This document shows positions 5,736 through 11,470 of a DNA stretch of 11,470 nucleotides, piece by piece. The stretch spans positions 1-11,470 of the forward strand of contig QAKH01000037.1 in the NCBI GenBank assembly GCA_003343885.1, given 5' to 3'. Position 1 is the stretch's first letter; the number at the start of each line of letters is the position of its first letter. A program made the translations under genes and the position numbers. Source of the DNA: Clostridiales bacterium. Lineage in GTDB: Bacteria; Bacillota; Clostridia; Oscillospirales; CAG-382. Under the pieces are notes generated by a model. It made no database searches. It saw nothing but the letters and a program-made list of their open reading frames with translations, and was not told where the DNA came from.

Positions 5736-6896
5736 ATGCTCAGAAACTCAGTGAATAGAAGCAAGCGGATTATTGCGGTACTTCTCAGTGTGATTTGTAT
5801 TGCTCTGTGTATGCCGACTGCGGCGTTTTGCGCCGAACAGCAGACCGATACGGAAGACGGCGTGATGTTCTTTGACATAGGCGCTCCCGACGAAAACGGT
5901 TTTTTCGACGTTGTTTTCAGTATGGAAAAAACACAGTTTTTGGTGTGCGAGGTTGCGTTAAGATTTAATAGCAGGGCGGTTGCACCGGTAACATCAGACG
6001 GTGCTCCGGCAGCTTACTTTGCGGAGTTTGCTTCTGCATACACGTCAGACGGCATTATGCGGATAGGCGAAAAGCTGGACGCAGAAAAAGGGTATTTCCT
6101 GTTCACATTGTTTGCCCAACCCGGTTCCGACGGAGAATATGTAAATTCGAACGGCATGCTGGAATTTGATGAGAAGCAGGAACTTTACAGATTTCGCTTT
6201 AAGCGTATATCCGATGAAAACAGCGGATTTGAAATTGCATCAATATACGACGGCGGCGTGTACGACGAGTTTTTCCCCGACGGTGCCGTGATTACGAGTA
6301 CAGTCAAGGAAAGACCTGTCGCAAAAGTCGTGATTACGGACGGTGAAAACGTTTCGGAAAGTAAGACTGTGTATTATTACTACTCCGAGCTGTATCCAGG
6401 GAATTTTACGGTGGAACAAAGACTTGAAAACACGGTTTATCTTGTTGTCGGAGATTATGCGGCGGCAGTTGACGGCTCGTTAAAGGCTATTGATCCAAGT
6501 AACAGACAGGTTGTTCCGTACGAAAAAAACGGAGAGGTATTTTTCCCGGTTCGCTTTGTATGTGAAAGCTTAGGATATACGGTTGAATGGGACGAAGCGA
6601 CTCAAACGGCTTCAATAACAGATGTTGACGGCAGTTCTTCCGTTATTTACGTGTCGGAGAACAAGGCAAAAGCCGGAGAAAAGACGTTTGAAGGCGGAAT
6701 AGAGGTTGTCAACGACCGTATTATGGTTCCGTCGCAGCTTCTTGCGGAGCTTTGTTCTGTAAGAGTAGCCGACGTTGGAAGCGGTTTTGTGTTCTATGAC
6801 AGCATAGTGGAATGGGATTCCGAAAGAGAAGCCGAGAAAGAAGCTGTTGCGGCAATGGAATACGTAATGATGCCGTTTTTCAGAATGTTTATATAG
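5736..6896 (+). CDS. Secreted protein: cohesin-like domain plus copper-amine-oxidase-type stalk domain
   Basis: Exported protein of 386 residues; precise role unknown. A signal peptide is evident (basic N-terminus, hydrophobic core about 11-27, likely cleavage after A33 in FCA-EQ). Residues about 42-190 have the spacing of a cohesin/CBM-like jelly roll: FFDVVFSMEKTQF, then EVALRFN (72-78) as the 'Y/F D/N..' strand, a variable middle, and YRFRFKRI (151-158) as the late strand. Residues about 233-355 match the Cu-amine-oxidase N-terminal-like stalk family (PF07833 type): FFPVRFVCESLGYTVEWDE and later RIMVPSQLLAEL, two copies of the 'VP.r...e.lG' signature. These domains are common in clostridial wall or secreted proteins and do not imply oxidase activity. 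Start ATG 5736 follows the RBS CGGAGGT (5724-5730) and a promoter at 5667. First gene of a three-gene operon; 44 nt to the next. Stalk assignment is good, the cohesin-like call is moderate. Confidence 0.85.
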   Translation: MLRNSVNRSKRIIAVLLSVICIALCMPTAAFCAEQQTDTEDGVMFFDIGAPDENGFFDVVFSMEKTQFLVCEVALRFNSRAVAPVTSDGAPAAYFAEFASAYTSDGIMRIGEKLDAEKGYFLFTLFAQPGSDGEYVNSNGMLEFDEKQELYRFRFKRISDENSGFEIASIYDGGVYDEFFPDGAVITSTVKERPVAKVVITDGENVSESKTVYYYYSELYPGNFTVEQRLENTVYLVVGDYAAAVDGSLKAIDPSNRQVVPYEKNGEVFFPVRFVCESLGYTVEWDEATQTASITDVDGSSSVIYVSENKAKAGEKTFEGGIEVVNDRIMVPSQLLAELCSVRVADVGSGFVFYDSIVEWDSEREAEKEAVAAMEYVMMPFFRMFI

Positions 6897-6940
6897 CAGA
6901 CAGCAAATATATAATACGAATGAAAGGATGATTCACTCAA

Positions 6941-7717
6941 ATGAAGAAAATTGTTTTGACAATGCTGGTCATTGTACTTGCGGCATGCACCTGCGTTTTG
7001 GCCGGCGCAGTTCCGGCGGAGTACGAGCCGGACGGTACCGGAGCGTTTCAGATATCGTATGACGGGGCAACACCCGGAGAGTACTATGCGCTTGTGATAG
7101 TCAGCGGAATTGCCGAGGAGGGTACGGCTCCGCAGATTACAGAACAGAGTATTCAGTATATTGATCAGCTTACAGCAGGTTCCGACGGAGTTGTAACATT
7201 TGACAATGTTCTTTTGAGAACCGACGGCACGGAAGCAAGCGTTTATCTTGGAGGAAGCGATTTTGACAGCGCTCTCTTGCTCGGATATGTAAATAAAGGC
7301 GGTTCGGTTTCCGAATACACCGTAAGCGGCACGATATCTTCAGATTCTTCAAAAGACGCTTCTGTTAAGCTTACCAGCGTTGTAGATTCGGCGAGCGTTT
7401 ATACTATCACTACTGCTGACGGCGTTTACACCATTACCGTTCCGGCGGATACCTACAAGTTTGAGGTTACCAAGCCGGCGCACCTCTCCTACACTAAAAA
7501 CGAGCTGGTTGTCGATGATAACACCACCGTTGACGTTGTGCTTAAGGGCGGAGATATAAACGGAGACGGAAGCATTTCTTATCTTGACCTTGGAAATATG
7601 TTAGGTGCTTATAACTCAAATTCTGACTCGGCAGATATTACGGGAGATGGTATCGTTGACTATCTTGATTTGGGTAAGTTGCTTGGAAATTATAACGAAA
7701 CAGCAATTGTTGAGTAA
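6941..7717 (+). CDS. Secreted dockerin-containing protein
   Basis: Exported, 258 residues. The hydrophobic leader is clear; processing is ambiguous between a lipobox-like LAAC (C16) and signal peptidase I after AGA or VPA (about 23-26). Residues 34-117 form a beta-rich domain containing YYALVIV and QYIDQLTAGSDGVVTF, a type I recognise in clostridial dockerin proteins but cannot name. Residues 124-201 look like a carboxypeptidase-regulatory/CnaB-type beta sandwich (VSGTI ... VYTITVPADTYKFEV). Residues 204-252 are a type I dockerin: two calcium loops, D205-N207-D209-D216 and D232-T234-D236-D243, each followed by a helix. Dockerins bind cohesins, so the protein is expected to dock onto a scaffold, and the neighbouring genes on both sides encode cohesin-like domains. 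RBS AAAGGA (6923-6928) is 12 nt before ATG. 17 nt separate it from the next gene. The dockerin is secure. Confidence 0.92.
   Translation: MKKIVLTMLVIVLAACTCVLAGAVPAEYEPDGTGAFQISYDGATPGEYYALVIVSGIAEEGTAPQITEQSIQYIDQLTAGSDGVVTFDNVLLRTDGTEASVYLGGSDFDSALLLGYVNKGGSVSEYTVSGTISSDSSKDASVKLTSVVDSASVYTITTADGVYTITVPADTYKFEVTKPAHLSYTKNELVVDDNTTVDVVLKGGDINGDGSISYLDLGNMLGAYNSNSDSADITGDGIVDYLDLGKLLGNYNETAIVE
7550..7696 (+). other. Type I dockerin module coding segment
   Basis: Encodes residues 204-252: GDINGDG-x4-DL and ADITGDG-x4-DL repeats 27 residues apart. Loop positions 10 and 11, which decide cohesin specificity in cellulosomal dockerins, are Tyr-Leu in both repeats, giving near-perfect internal symmetry. 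Confidence 0.9.
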
Positions 7718-7734
7718 AAAGGAGTTAATTAGTT

Positions 7735-9045
7735 ATGAAAAAAACACTTAAGGTTTTAACTTTTGCAGTTGTTTTAATGGCTTTGTTTACCGTCATGGCT
7801 TTTGCAGAGAGTGTTACTTACACAATGGTTCCGATCGACGAAGAAGCCGGACACTATGACTTGGTTATAAATGTTAAATGTACAGGAGAGGGAAATGTTA
7901 GAACTCTTGCTACAACATTTACATTTAATAACGAAATTCTTAGACCTGCTGACTGCTCTGATTATACAGAGATTCCTTTGGAAACTGTTACAGATGAGCC
8001 GATCTATCCTGCTTCAGTTCAAGCTGGCAAAAAGACATACAGCTATTCGTTGACAGATAACAAATGGACTACCGAAGGAACAAAAACATCACTGCTTGTA
8101 ACTGCCTATACTACAGACTTTGATCAGTTTGATGCAACAGATCTTGATGTTTTAACAATTTCTTTTGTGCTTGCTGATGGTAAGAAAATAACCGATATTA
8201 AGGAATCTGATTTTGTAATTGATAAGATTTATTTGTCTACAGGTGCAAACGGAGAGTTTGGTTATAACGAACCCACAATTCCCACCGAACTTCCTTTTGA
8301 AAACAATGTCCCCACTAAGACAGAGGCTTTGACAATCCCCGTAACTGCCGGAGACGTGATATATCTTCAGGACGGAACTTCAGCAGTTGCTGAAACCACC
8401 GGAGACTATGAGATTCCTGCTGATGACGGATACGTAACCGTTAATACCGGATATGACTCACAGAAGGTTTACCTTGTTGAAAGCGGCGTTGTTTCCGAGC
8501 AGACAGATCTTCGTGACGGCGTACTCGGAACTAATGCGTCAGCTATTCGTAACGACCGGGTTGCATCCGGAATTCGCTTCAAATCTTCTTTCCTTACCGT
8601 GCTTAAATCAAGTGTTAAAGAATACGGATATCTCGTAACTGTTGAAAGCGACTATAACGATCTTCCGGAAGATTACGAGCTGAATATGGCGCTCGTTGGT
8701 TCCCGCAAGGCAAAGAAAGGCGTAGCGTACAGTAAGGCAGACGGTATAGATATTTCCAATGGAACCGAAGCTGAAAGAATTGTTGTTACAATGGTAACAA
8801 CCGGTGTGCCGCTCACTAAGGAAGCCGTACAGACAAATATCGTTGCCCGTCCGTACTATATCCTTGAAAACGGAGCGGTTATCTACGGTGAACCTGCAAA
8901 AAGACAGGTAATCGAAGTAGCTCTTGCAATAAAGAAAGAGGACGGAGCAGCATACAATGAAAACAAGGCGTATATCGACGATATTATTTCCCTTGTTTCC
9001 GAAGAGGAACTGGAAGTAATAATTCAGCTCGGTCCGCTGTTCTAA
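7735..9045 (+). CDS. Secreted protein: cohesin-like domain plus uncharacterised C-terminal domain
   Basis: Exported, 436 residues; function unknown. Signal peptide of 24 residues ending MAFA, cleaved before E25. Residues about 27-170 resemble a cohesin/CBM-type jelly roll: HYDLVINVKCTG (40-51), TLATTFTFNNEILRPA (57-72) in the place of the 'lkYDp..L..' strands, and LDVLTISFVLADG (137-149) as the late strands. Residues about 195-260 are a short beta-rich linker domain. Residues about 270-400 begin NDRVASGIRFKS and contain ARPYYILENGAVIYG; I recognise this 'GIRFKS ... ARpYi' domain at the end of many Gram-positive exported proteins but know no assigned function. There is no LPXTG or SLH anchor. 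RBS GGAG (7721-7724) is 10 nt before ATG, and the start is 17 nt after the dockerin gene, so it is the third gene of the operon, closed by the terminator at 9182-9218. It is less GC-rich in its first half than the preceding genes. Confidence 0.85.
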   Translation: MKKTLKVLTFAVVLMALFTVMAFAESVTYTMVPIDEEAGHYDLVINVKCTGEGNVRTLATTFTFNNEILRPADCSDYTEIPLETVTDEPIYPASVQAGKKTYSYSLTDNKWTTEGTKTSLLVTAYTTDFDQFDATDLDVLTISFVLADGKKITDIKESDFVIDKIYLSTGANGEFGYNEPTIPTELPFENNVPTKTEALTIPVTAGDVIYLQDGTSAVAETTGDYEIPADDGYVTVNTGYDSQKVYLVESGVVSEQTDLRDGVLGTNASAIRNDRVASGIRFKSSFLTVLKSSVKEYGYLVTVESDYNDLPEDYELNMALVGSRKAKKGVAYSKADGIDISNGTEAERIVVTMVTTGVPLTKEAVQTNIVARPYYILENGAVIYGEPAKRQVIEVALAIKKEDGAAYNENKAYIDDIISLVSEEELEVIIQLGPLF

Positions 9046-9181
9046 TGGAAAAATGTGTTTTGTACGCTGCAAATAGAGTAAAGATGAAATGTGAACGGCA
9101 ATTCGTAAAAATAATAGATAAAAGCTTTGCTTTAGACAGGCGTGCAACAATATTTATAACTGTATAATACTTATAATAATC

Positions 9182-9218
9182 AAAGGGCATCCACCACAAG
9201 GACGAGGGATGCCCTTTT
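9182..9218 (+). terminator. Intrinsic terminator of the secreted-protein operon
   Basis: AAAGGGCATCC (9182-9192) pairs perfectly with GGATGCCCTTT (9207-9217) around a 14-nt loop. The T-run is short (TTTTGC), so termination may be incomplete. It lies about 135 nt after the stop codon. Confidence 0.75.
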
Positions 9219-9277
9219 GCGTGCACAAAATACAAAATACATTTAATTTAATTTTTTGTAAACAATAATAAGTGATG

Positions 9278-9306
9278 TTGACTTGCGTCGCATAATGATG
9301 TAAAAT
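9278..9306 (+). promoter_or_regulatory. galE promoter
   Basis: TTGACT (9278-9283; 5 of 6), a spacer of exactly 17 nt and TAAAAT (9301-9306; 5 of 6). Transcription should start near 9313, giving a leader of about 95 nt. That leader can fold: GAGCC at 9328-9332 can pair with GGCTC at 9372-9376, with a smaller dyad inside, but no known riboswitch is recognised. Confidence 0.82.
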
Positions 9307-9408
9307 AGTAATTCAATTAAACACAATGAGCCCATGAATGCATAATATATGTATGACATACAGACATACATGGCTCTTGTAAGTTTTGCCGAGAAAGGAT
9401 AAACAGCA

Positions 9409-10425
9409 ATGAAAATTCTTTTAACCGGAGGCGCCGGGTATATCGGAAGCCACACAGCAATCGAGCTGATAAACAAAGGACATGAGGTAGTTATCGCAGA
9501 TAACTTCTATAATGCAAAACCGGTCGTTATCGACAGAATAGCGGAAATATCGGGTGTTAGACCAACTGTCTATACGGTAGACGTTTCGGATAAAGCGGCG
9601 CTGCGCAAGCTGTTTGAAGAAACTACACCTGACAGCGTCATCCATTTTGCCGGATATAAAGCGGTTGGCGAGTCGGTAAGAAAACCAATTGAGTATTATA
9701 GGAACAATTTGGATACCACACTCACGCTTCTTGAAACTATGCGTGAATTTGGAGTAAAGCAAATTGTGTTCAGTTCGTCGGCAACAGTCTACGGCGTTCC
9801 TGAAAGCGTACCGCTAAAGGAGAATATGCCCACAAAAGGCTGTACCAATCCGTACGGCTGGACAAAGTATATGATTGAACAGATATTAAAAGATGTCTGT
9901 GTAGCATACAGCGATATGAGCTGTGTTCTTTTAAGATATTTTAATCCGGTTGGAGCGCATTCGTCCGGACGTATCGGAGAAGATCCGCAGGGAATACCAA
10001 ACAATCTCATGCCGTATATCTCACAGGTTGCGGTAGGAAAGCTGGAAAAGCTGTCAGTTTTCGGCTCGGATTATCCGACGCATGACGGCACCGGAGTCCG
10101 TGATTATATACACGTTGTGGATCTTGCGAAAGGACACGTTTGCGCAATAGAGTATGCTAAGTCGCATACAGGAGCAGAAATTATAAATTTAGGTACAGGC
10201 GTAGGATATAGCGTCTTGGATATCGTAAAGGCGTTTGAAAAGGCGACAGGGAAGAAGATTCCGTATGTTATGGCGCCGCGCCGCGCAGGAGACGTTGCAG
10301 AATGTTATGCCGATCCGGCAAAAGCGGAAGAACTGCTCGGCTGGAAAGCAACGTATACTCTTGAAGATATGTGCCGTGACTCCTGGAACTGGCAAAGCTC
10401 AAACCCCAACGGCTATGAAATGTAA
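9409..10425 (+). CDS. galE: UDP-glucose 4-epimerase
   Basis: Interconverts UDP-glucose and UDP-galactose (Leloir pathway and supply of nucleotide sugars for surface glycans), cytoplasmic, NAD-dependent. Extended short-chain dehydrogenase: N-terminal Rossmann motif GGAGYIG (7-13), D31 binding the NAD ribose region, catalytic S124, Y149 and K153 (the Y-x3-K in NPYGWTK). The C-terminal substrate domain has RDYIHVVDLA (231-240) and RRAGDVAECYADP (291-303). The length of 338 equals E. coli GalE, and the catalytic residues fall at the same numbers. Residue 299 is Cys; in E. coli this is Tyr, and the human enzyme has Cys (C307), which goes with acceptance of the larger UDP-GlcNAc/GalNAc pair. RBS AAAGGA (9394-9399) is 9 nt before ATG. 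It has its own promoter and terminator, so it is a single-gene unit, convergent with rplL. Identity is very secure; dual specificity is inference. Confidence 0.97.
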   Translation: MKILLTGGAGYIGSHTAIELINKGHEVVIADNFYNAKPVVIDRIAEISGVRPTVYTVDVSDKAALRKLFEETTPDSVIHFAGYKAVGESVRKPIEYYRNNLDTTLTLLETMREFGVKQIVFSSSATVYGVPESVPLKENMPTKGCTNPYGWTKYMIEQILKDVCVAYSDMSCVLLRYFNPVGAHSSGRIGEDPQGIPNNLMPYISQVAVGKLEKLSVFGSDYPTHDGTGVRDYIHVVDLAKGHVCAIEYAKSHTGAEIINLGTGVGYSVLDIVKAFEKATGKKIPYVMAPRRAGDVAECYADPAKAEELLGWKATYTLEDMCRDSWNWQSSNPNGYEM

Positions 10426-10488
10426 TATGGTTTAAATAGCCGTAAATGTTACGATGGTGTGTTGCCTAAAAGAAGTACGAGAACGAGG

Positions 10489-10515
10489 GATTTATGGGGG
10501 GTCACTCCATAAATC
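10489..10515. repeat. Hairpin and direct repeat beside copy B
   Basis: GATTTATGG (10489-10497) pairs with CCATAAATC (10507-10515). GGATTTATGGGG occurs at 10488-10499 and again at 10523-10534, so the right arm could pair with either copy. This looks like the degenerate or partly duplicated end of the dispersed repeat. Confidence 0.6.
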
Positions 10516-10522
10516 GAACGAA

Positions 10523-10597
10523 GGATTTATGGGGCTCTGCCCCAAACCCCGTCCGCTTTTTTGAAAAAAGCGGAGTAAAAACAATATTTTGCCGACA
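10523..10597 (-). repeat. Dispersed GC-rich hairpin repeat, copy B (inverted)
   Basis: The reverse complement matches 5443-5514. Stem TCCGCTTTTTT (10552-10562) with AAAAAAGCGGA (10564-10574) corresponds to the CCCGC stem of copy A. GGGGC-TCT-GCCCC (10531-10543) corresponds to the small hairpin of copy A. Both differ from copy A by paired substitutions. It lies between galE and its terminator. Confidence 0.8.
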
Positions 10598-10609
10598 ATT
10601 TTGCCGACA
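10586..10609. repeat. 12-bp tandem repeat before galE terminator
   Basis: ATTTTGCCGACA occurs at 10586-10597 and again at 10598-10609. The second unit supplies the beginning of the left arm of the terminator stem at 10603, suggesting the duplication occurred at the junction between repeat copy B and the terminator. Confidence 0.75.
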
Positions 10610-10652
10610 AGTATCCCACTCATTTCATTCGTGCGATACTTGTCGGCTTTTT
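10603..10652 (+). terminator. Intrinsic terminator, probably of galE
   Basis: GCCGACAAGTATC (10603-10615) pairs perfectly with GATACTTGTCGGC (10635-10647), a 13-bp stem with a 19-nt loop, followed by TTTTT. It lies about 180 nt past the galE stop, beyond repeat copy B, so the galE transcript would carry the antisense of that repeat in its 3' end. Confidence 0.85.
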
Positions 10653-10878
10653 ACAAATTGAGTCGGCAAATCCCCCCGATTTACAAAACTTAAAAATTTT
10701 AACAAAACACTACCCAGTTTTAAATCCGCTGTCTCAAGACTGTAAAAATCTGTTTACATGCGTCTAATGATAATCCGGTATCACCGTAAAACACGCGGAG
10801 CGAAGCAGAGGCGGAGTTTTAAGGCGTTATTGGGTGGCGAGAGGGATCTTTATTCACTCTTGAGCAAATTAAGCGCAT

Positions 10879-10914
10879 AAAAAAACAAGACGGCATAACC
10901 AAGTTATACCGTCT
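10879..10914 (-). terminator. Intrinsic terminator of rplL
   Basis: Read on the minus strand, AGACGGTATAAC (10914-10903) pairs with GTTATGCCGTCT (10899-10888) with one T-G wobble and a 3-nt loop, followed by TG and seven T residues (10885-10879). The wobble pairs on the minus strand but becomes a C-A mismatch on the plus strand, supporting minus-strand use. Confidence 0.9.
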
Positions 10915-10969
10915 GTTCCAAAACTTATGTTTTTGTTTTTACTCTGCCAGAAAGACAAAGCATTATTTA

Positions 10970-10983
10970 CCGCATATATGCGG
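10970..10983. repeat. 14-bp perfect palindrome in the rplL 3' region
   Basis: CCGCATATATGCGG reads the same on both strands. It lies 20 bases past the rplL stop and before its terminator. It could be an RNA hairpin or a protein site; no T-run follows. Confidence 0.4.
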
Positions 10984-11003
10984 CAGAAGAAACAAGTAAC
11001 TGA

Positions 11004-11384
11004 TTACTTAATTTCAACAGTTGCTCCGGCAGCTGTGAGCTTAGCCTTGAGATCTTCAGCTTCTTCCTTGGAAACGCCTTCCTTGAGAGGCTTGGGAGCG
11101 CCTTCAACAAGGTCCTTGGCTTCCTTAAGACCGAGACCGGTGATTTCACGAACAACCTTGATAACACCGAGCTTGCTGTCGCCTGCAGCAGCGAGAATTA
11201 CGTTGAATTCTGTCTGCTCTTCAGCTGCAGCTGCGCCTGCTGCGGGAGCTGCTGCGCCTGCAACTGCTACGGGAGCAGCGGAAACGCCGAATTCTTCTTC
11301 GAGTGCCTTTACGAGATCTGCAAGTTCGAGTATGGTAAGTGTCTTGATTTCTTCAAGAATCTGCATAGACTTTTCTGATGCCAT
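11004..11384 (-). CDS. rplL: 50S ribosomal protein L7/L12
   Basis: Forms the dimeric stalk of the large ribosomal subunit that recruits and stimulates the translation factor GTPases EF-Tu, EF-G, IF2 and RF3. 126 residues, normal for the family. An N-terminal helical dimerisation domain (about 1-33, with ELADLVKALEEEFGV) binds L10. A flexible Ala/Pro/Gly hinge follows at about 35-54. The C-terminal factor-binding domain (about 58-126) shows the conserved EFNVIL, KLGVIKVVREITGLGLKEAK and EEAEDLKAKLTAAGA stretches. The start is supported by GGAGGT (11398-11393 on the minus strand), 8 nt before ATG. rplL normally follows rplJ in one operon; rplJ would lie beyond the right edge, where the last 70 bases hold no clear end of it apart from a possible TAA at the very edge. 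Terminator at 10914-10879. Identity is secure. Confidence 0.98.
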   Translation of the reverse strand: MASEKSMQILEEIKTLTILELADLVKALEEEFGVSAAPVAVAGAAAPAAGAAAAEEQTEFNVILAAAGDSKLGVIKVVREITGLGLKEAKDLVEGAPKPLKEGVSKEEAEDLKAKLTAAGATVEIK

Positions 11385-11434
11385 TTTAAATTACCTCCGT
11401 TATAAGATATTCGTTTTGTTAAGTTAAATGAAAG

Positions 11435-11463
11435 TTGAGACCTTGAACTCCTTATGGTATAAT
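11435..11463 (+). promoter_or_regulatory. Promoter-like sequence pointing out of the right edge
   Basis: TTGAGA (11435-11440; 5 of 6), a 17-nt spacer and a perfect TATAAT (11458-11463), preceded by TGG, giving an extended -10. It points away from rplL. If rplJ lies beyond the edge on the minus strand this would be antisense to it. A chance match is possible. Confidence 0.45.
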
Positions 11464-11470
11464 GGTTTTA

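Larger units (their letters stand above)
9046..9408 (+). other. Intergenic stretch of 363 bp
   Basis: Holds about 135 bases of AT-rich 3' untranslated DNA without visible structure, the terminator at 9182-9218, an AT-rich spacer, the galE promoter at 9278-9306 and a leader of about 95 nt. Reading frames here are short and unsupported. Confidence 0.75.
10426..11003. other. Intergenic stretch of 578 bp between convergent galE and rplL
   Basis: Holds the repeat-associated hairpin (10489-10515), repeat copy B (10523-10597), the galE terminator (10603-10652), about 225 bases (10653-10878) in which I see no gene or strong structure, the rplL terminator (10879-10914) and a 14-bp palindrome (10970-10983). 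No supported protein gene. Confidence 0.8.

Noticed and set aside
8608..9150. A 180-codon minus-strand frame
   Set aside because: It lies opposite the C-terminal domain of the third secreted protein; Cys/Phe-rich composition is typical of an antisense shadow.
9328..9376. Riboswitch in the galE leader
   Set aside because: Only a short dyad with a bulge can be seen; no conserved aptamer core that I know is present.
10779..10800. Third copy of the hairpin found at the left edge (GTATCRCCGT similarity)
   Set aside because: Only about 12 bases resemble positions 1-14 and the matching right arm is missing, so the resemblance may be chance.
10927..11427. A 166-codon plus-strand frame rich in Ala and Ser
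   Set aside because: It is the antisense shadow of rplL, which has full family conservation, an RBS and a terminator on the minus strand.

Overview
The window looks like part of a chromosome from an anaerobic, Gram-positive Clostridia-type bacterium (gut or rumen, Oscillospirales/Ruminococcaceae-like by general character). The evidence is strong AAAGGAG-type ribosome binding sites, sigma-A style promoters, a lipobox-anchored solute-binding protein, a type I dockerin, a copper-amine-oxidase-type stalk domain and a Firmicutes-like L7/L12. This placement is inference from gene style; no rRNA or tRNA was seen.

Layout. (1) 1-203: a cluster of hairpins ahead of the first gene. (2) 204-3483: a two-gene unit with a 1-nt gap. 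It encodes an intracellular GH78 alpha-L-rhamnosidase and an unrecognised single-pass membrane protein. The N-terminal domain of that protein looks like an ImmA/IrrE (COG2856-type) metallopeptidase that has lost both zinc-binding histidines, and its C-terminus is a small Cys/His zinc knuckle on the outer side. (3) 3631-5112: a lipoprotein ABC-type carbohydrate-binding protein without adjacent permeases, closed by a strong terminator. (4) 5113-5735: a gene-poor stretch with two adjacent perfect tandem duplications, a promoter with no evident gene, and a GC-rich multi-hairpin repeat. A second, inverted copy of this repeat lies at 10523-10597. (5) 5736-9045: an operon of three exported proteins behind a clear TTGACA-17-TATTAT promoter: a cohesin-like domain fused to a stalk domain, a dockerin protein, and a second cohesin-like protein with an unnamed C-terminal domain. 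(6) 9409-10425: galE with its own promoter. (7) 10426-11003: intergenic, with the second repeat copy, the galE terminator and the convergent rplL terminator. (8) 11004-11384, minus strand: rplL.

How they may work together. Rhamnosidase, sugar-binding lipoprotein and GalE fit a glycan-scavenging and nucleotide-sugar lifestyle. The three-gene secreted operon is the strongest candidate for something undescribed: a small extracellular assembly whose dockerin and two cohesin-like domains come from one transcript. The cohesin assignments rest on pattern reading and need a structure or profile check. The second candidate is the membrane-tethered pseudo-ImmA protein translationally linked to the rhamnosidase. 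The third is the dispersed hairpin element, whose two copies show compensatory base-pair changes and therefore probably a selected RNA structure.
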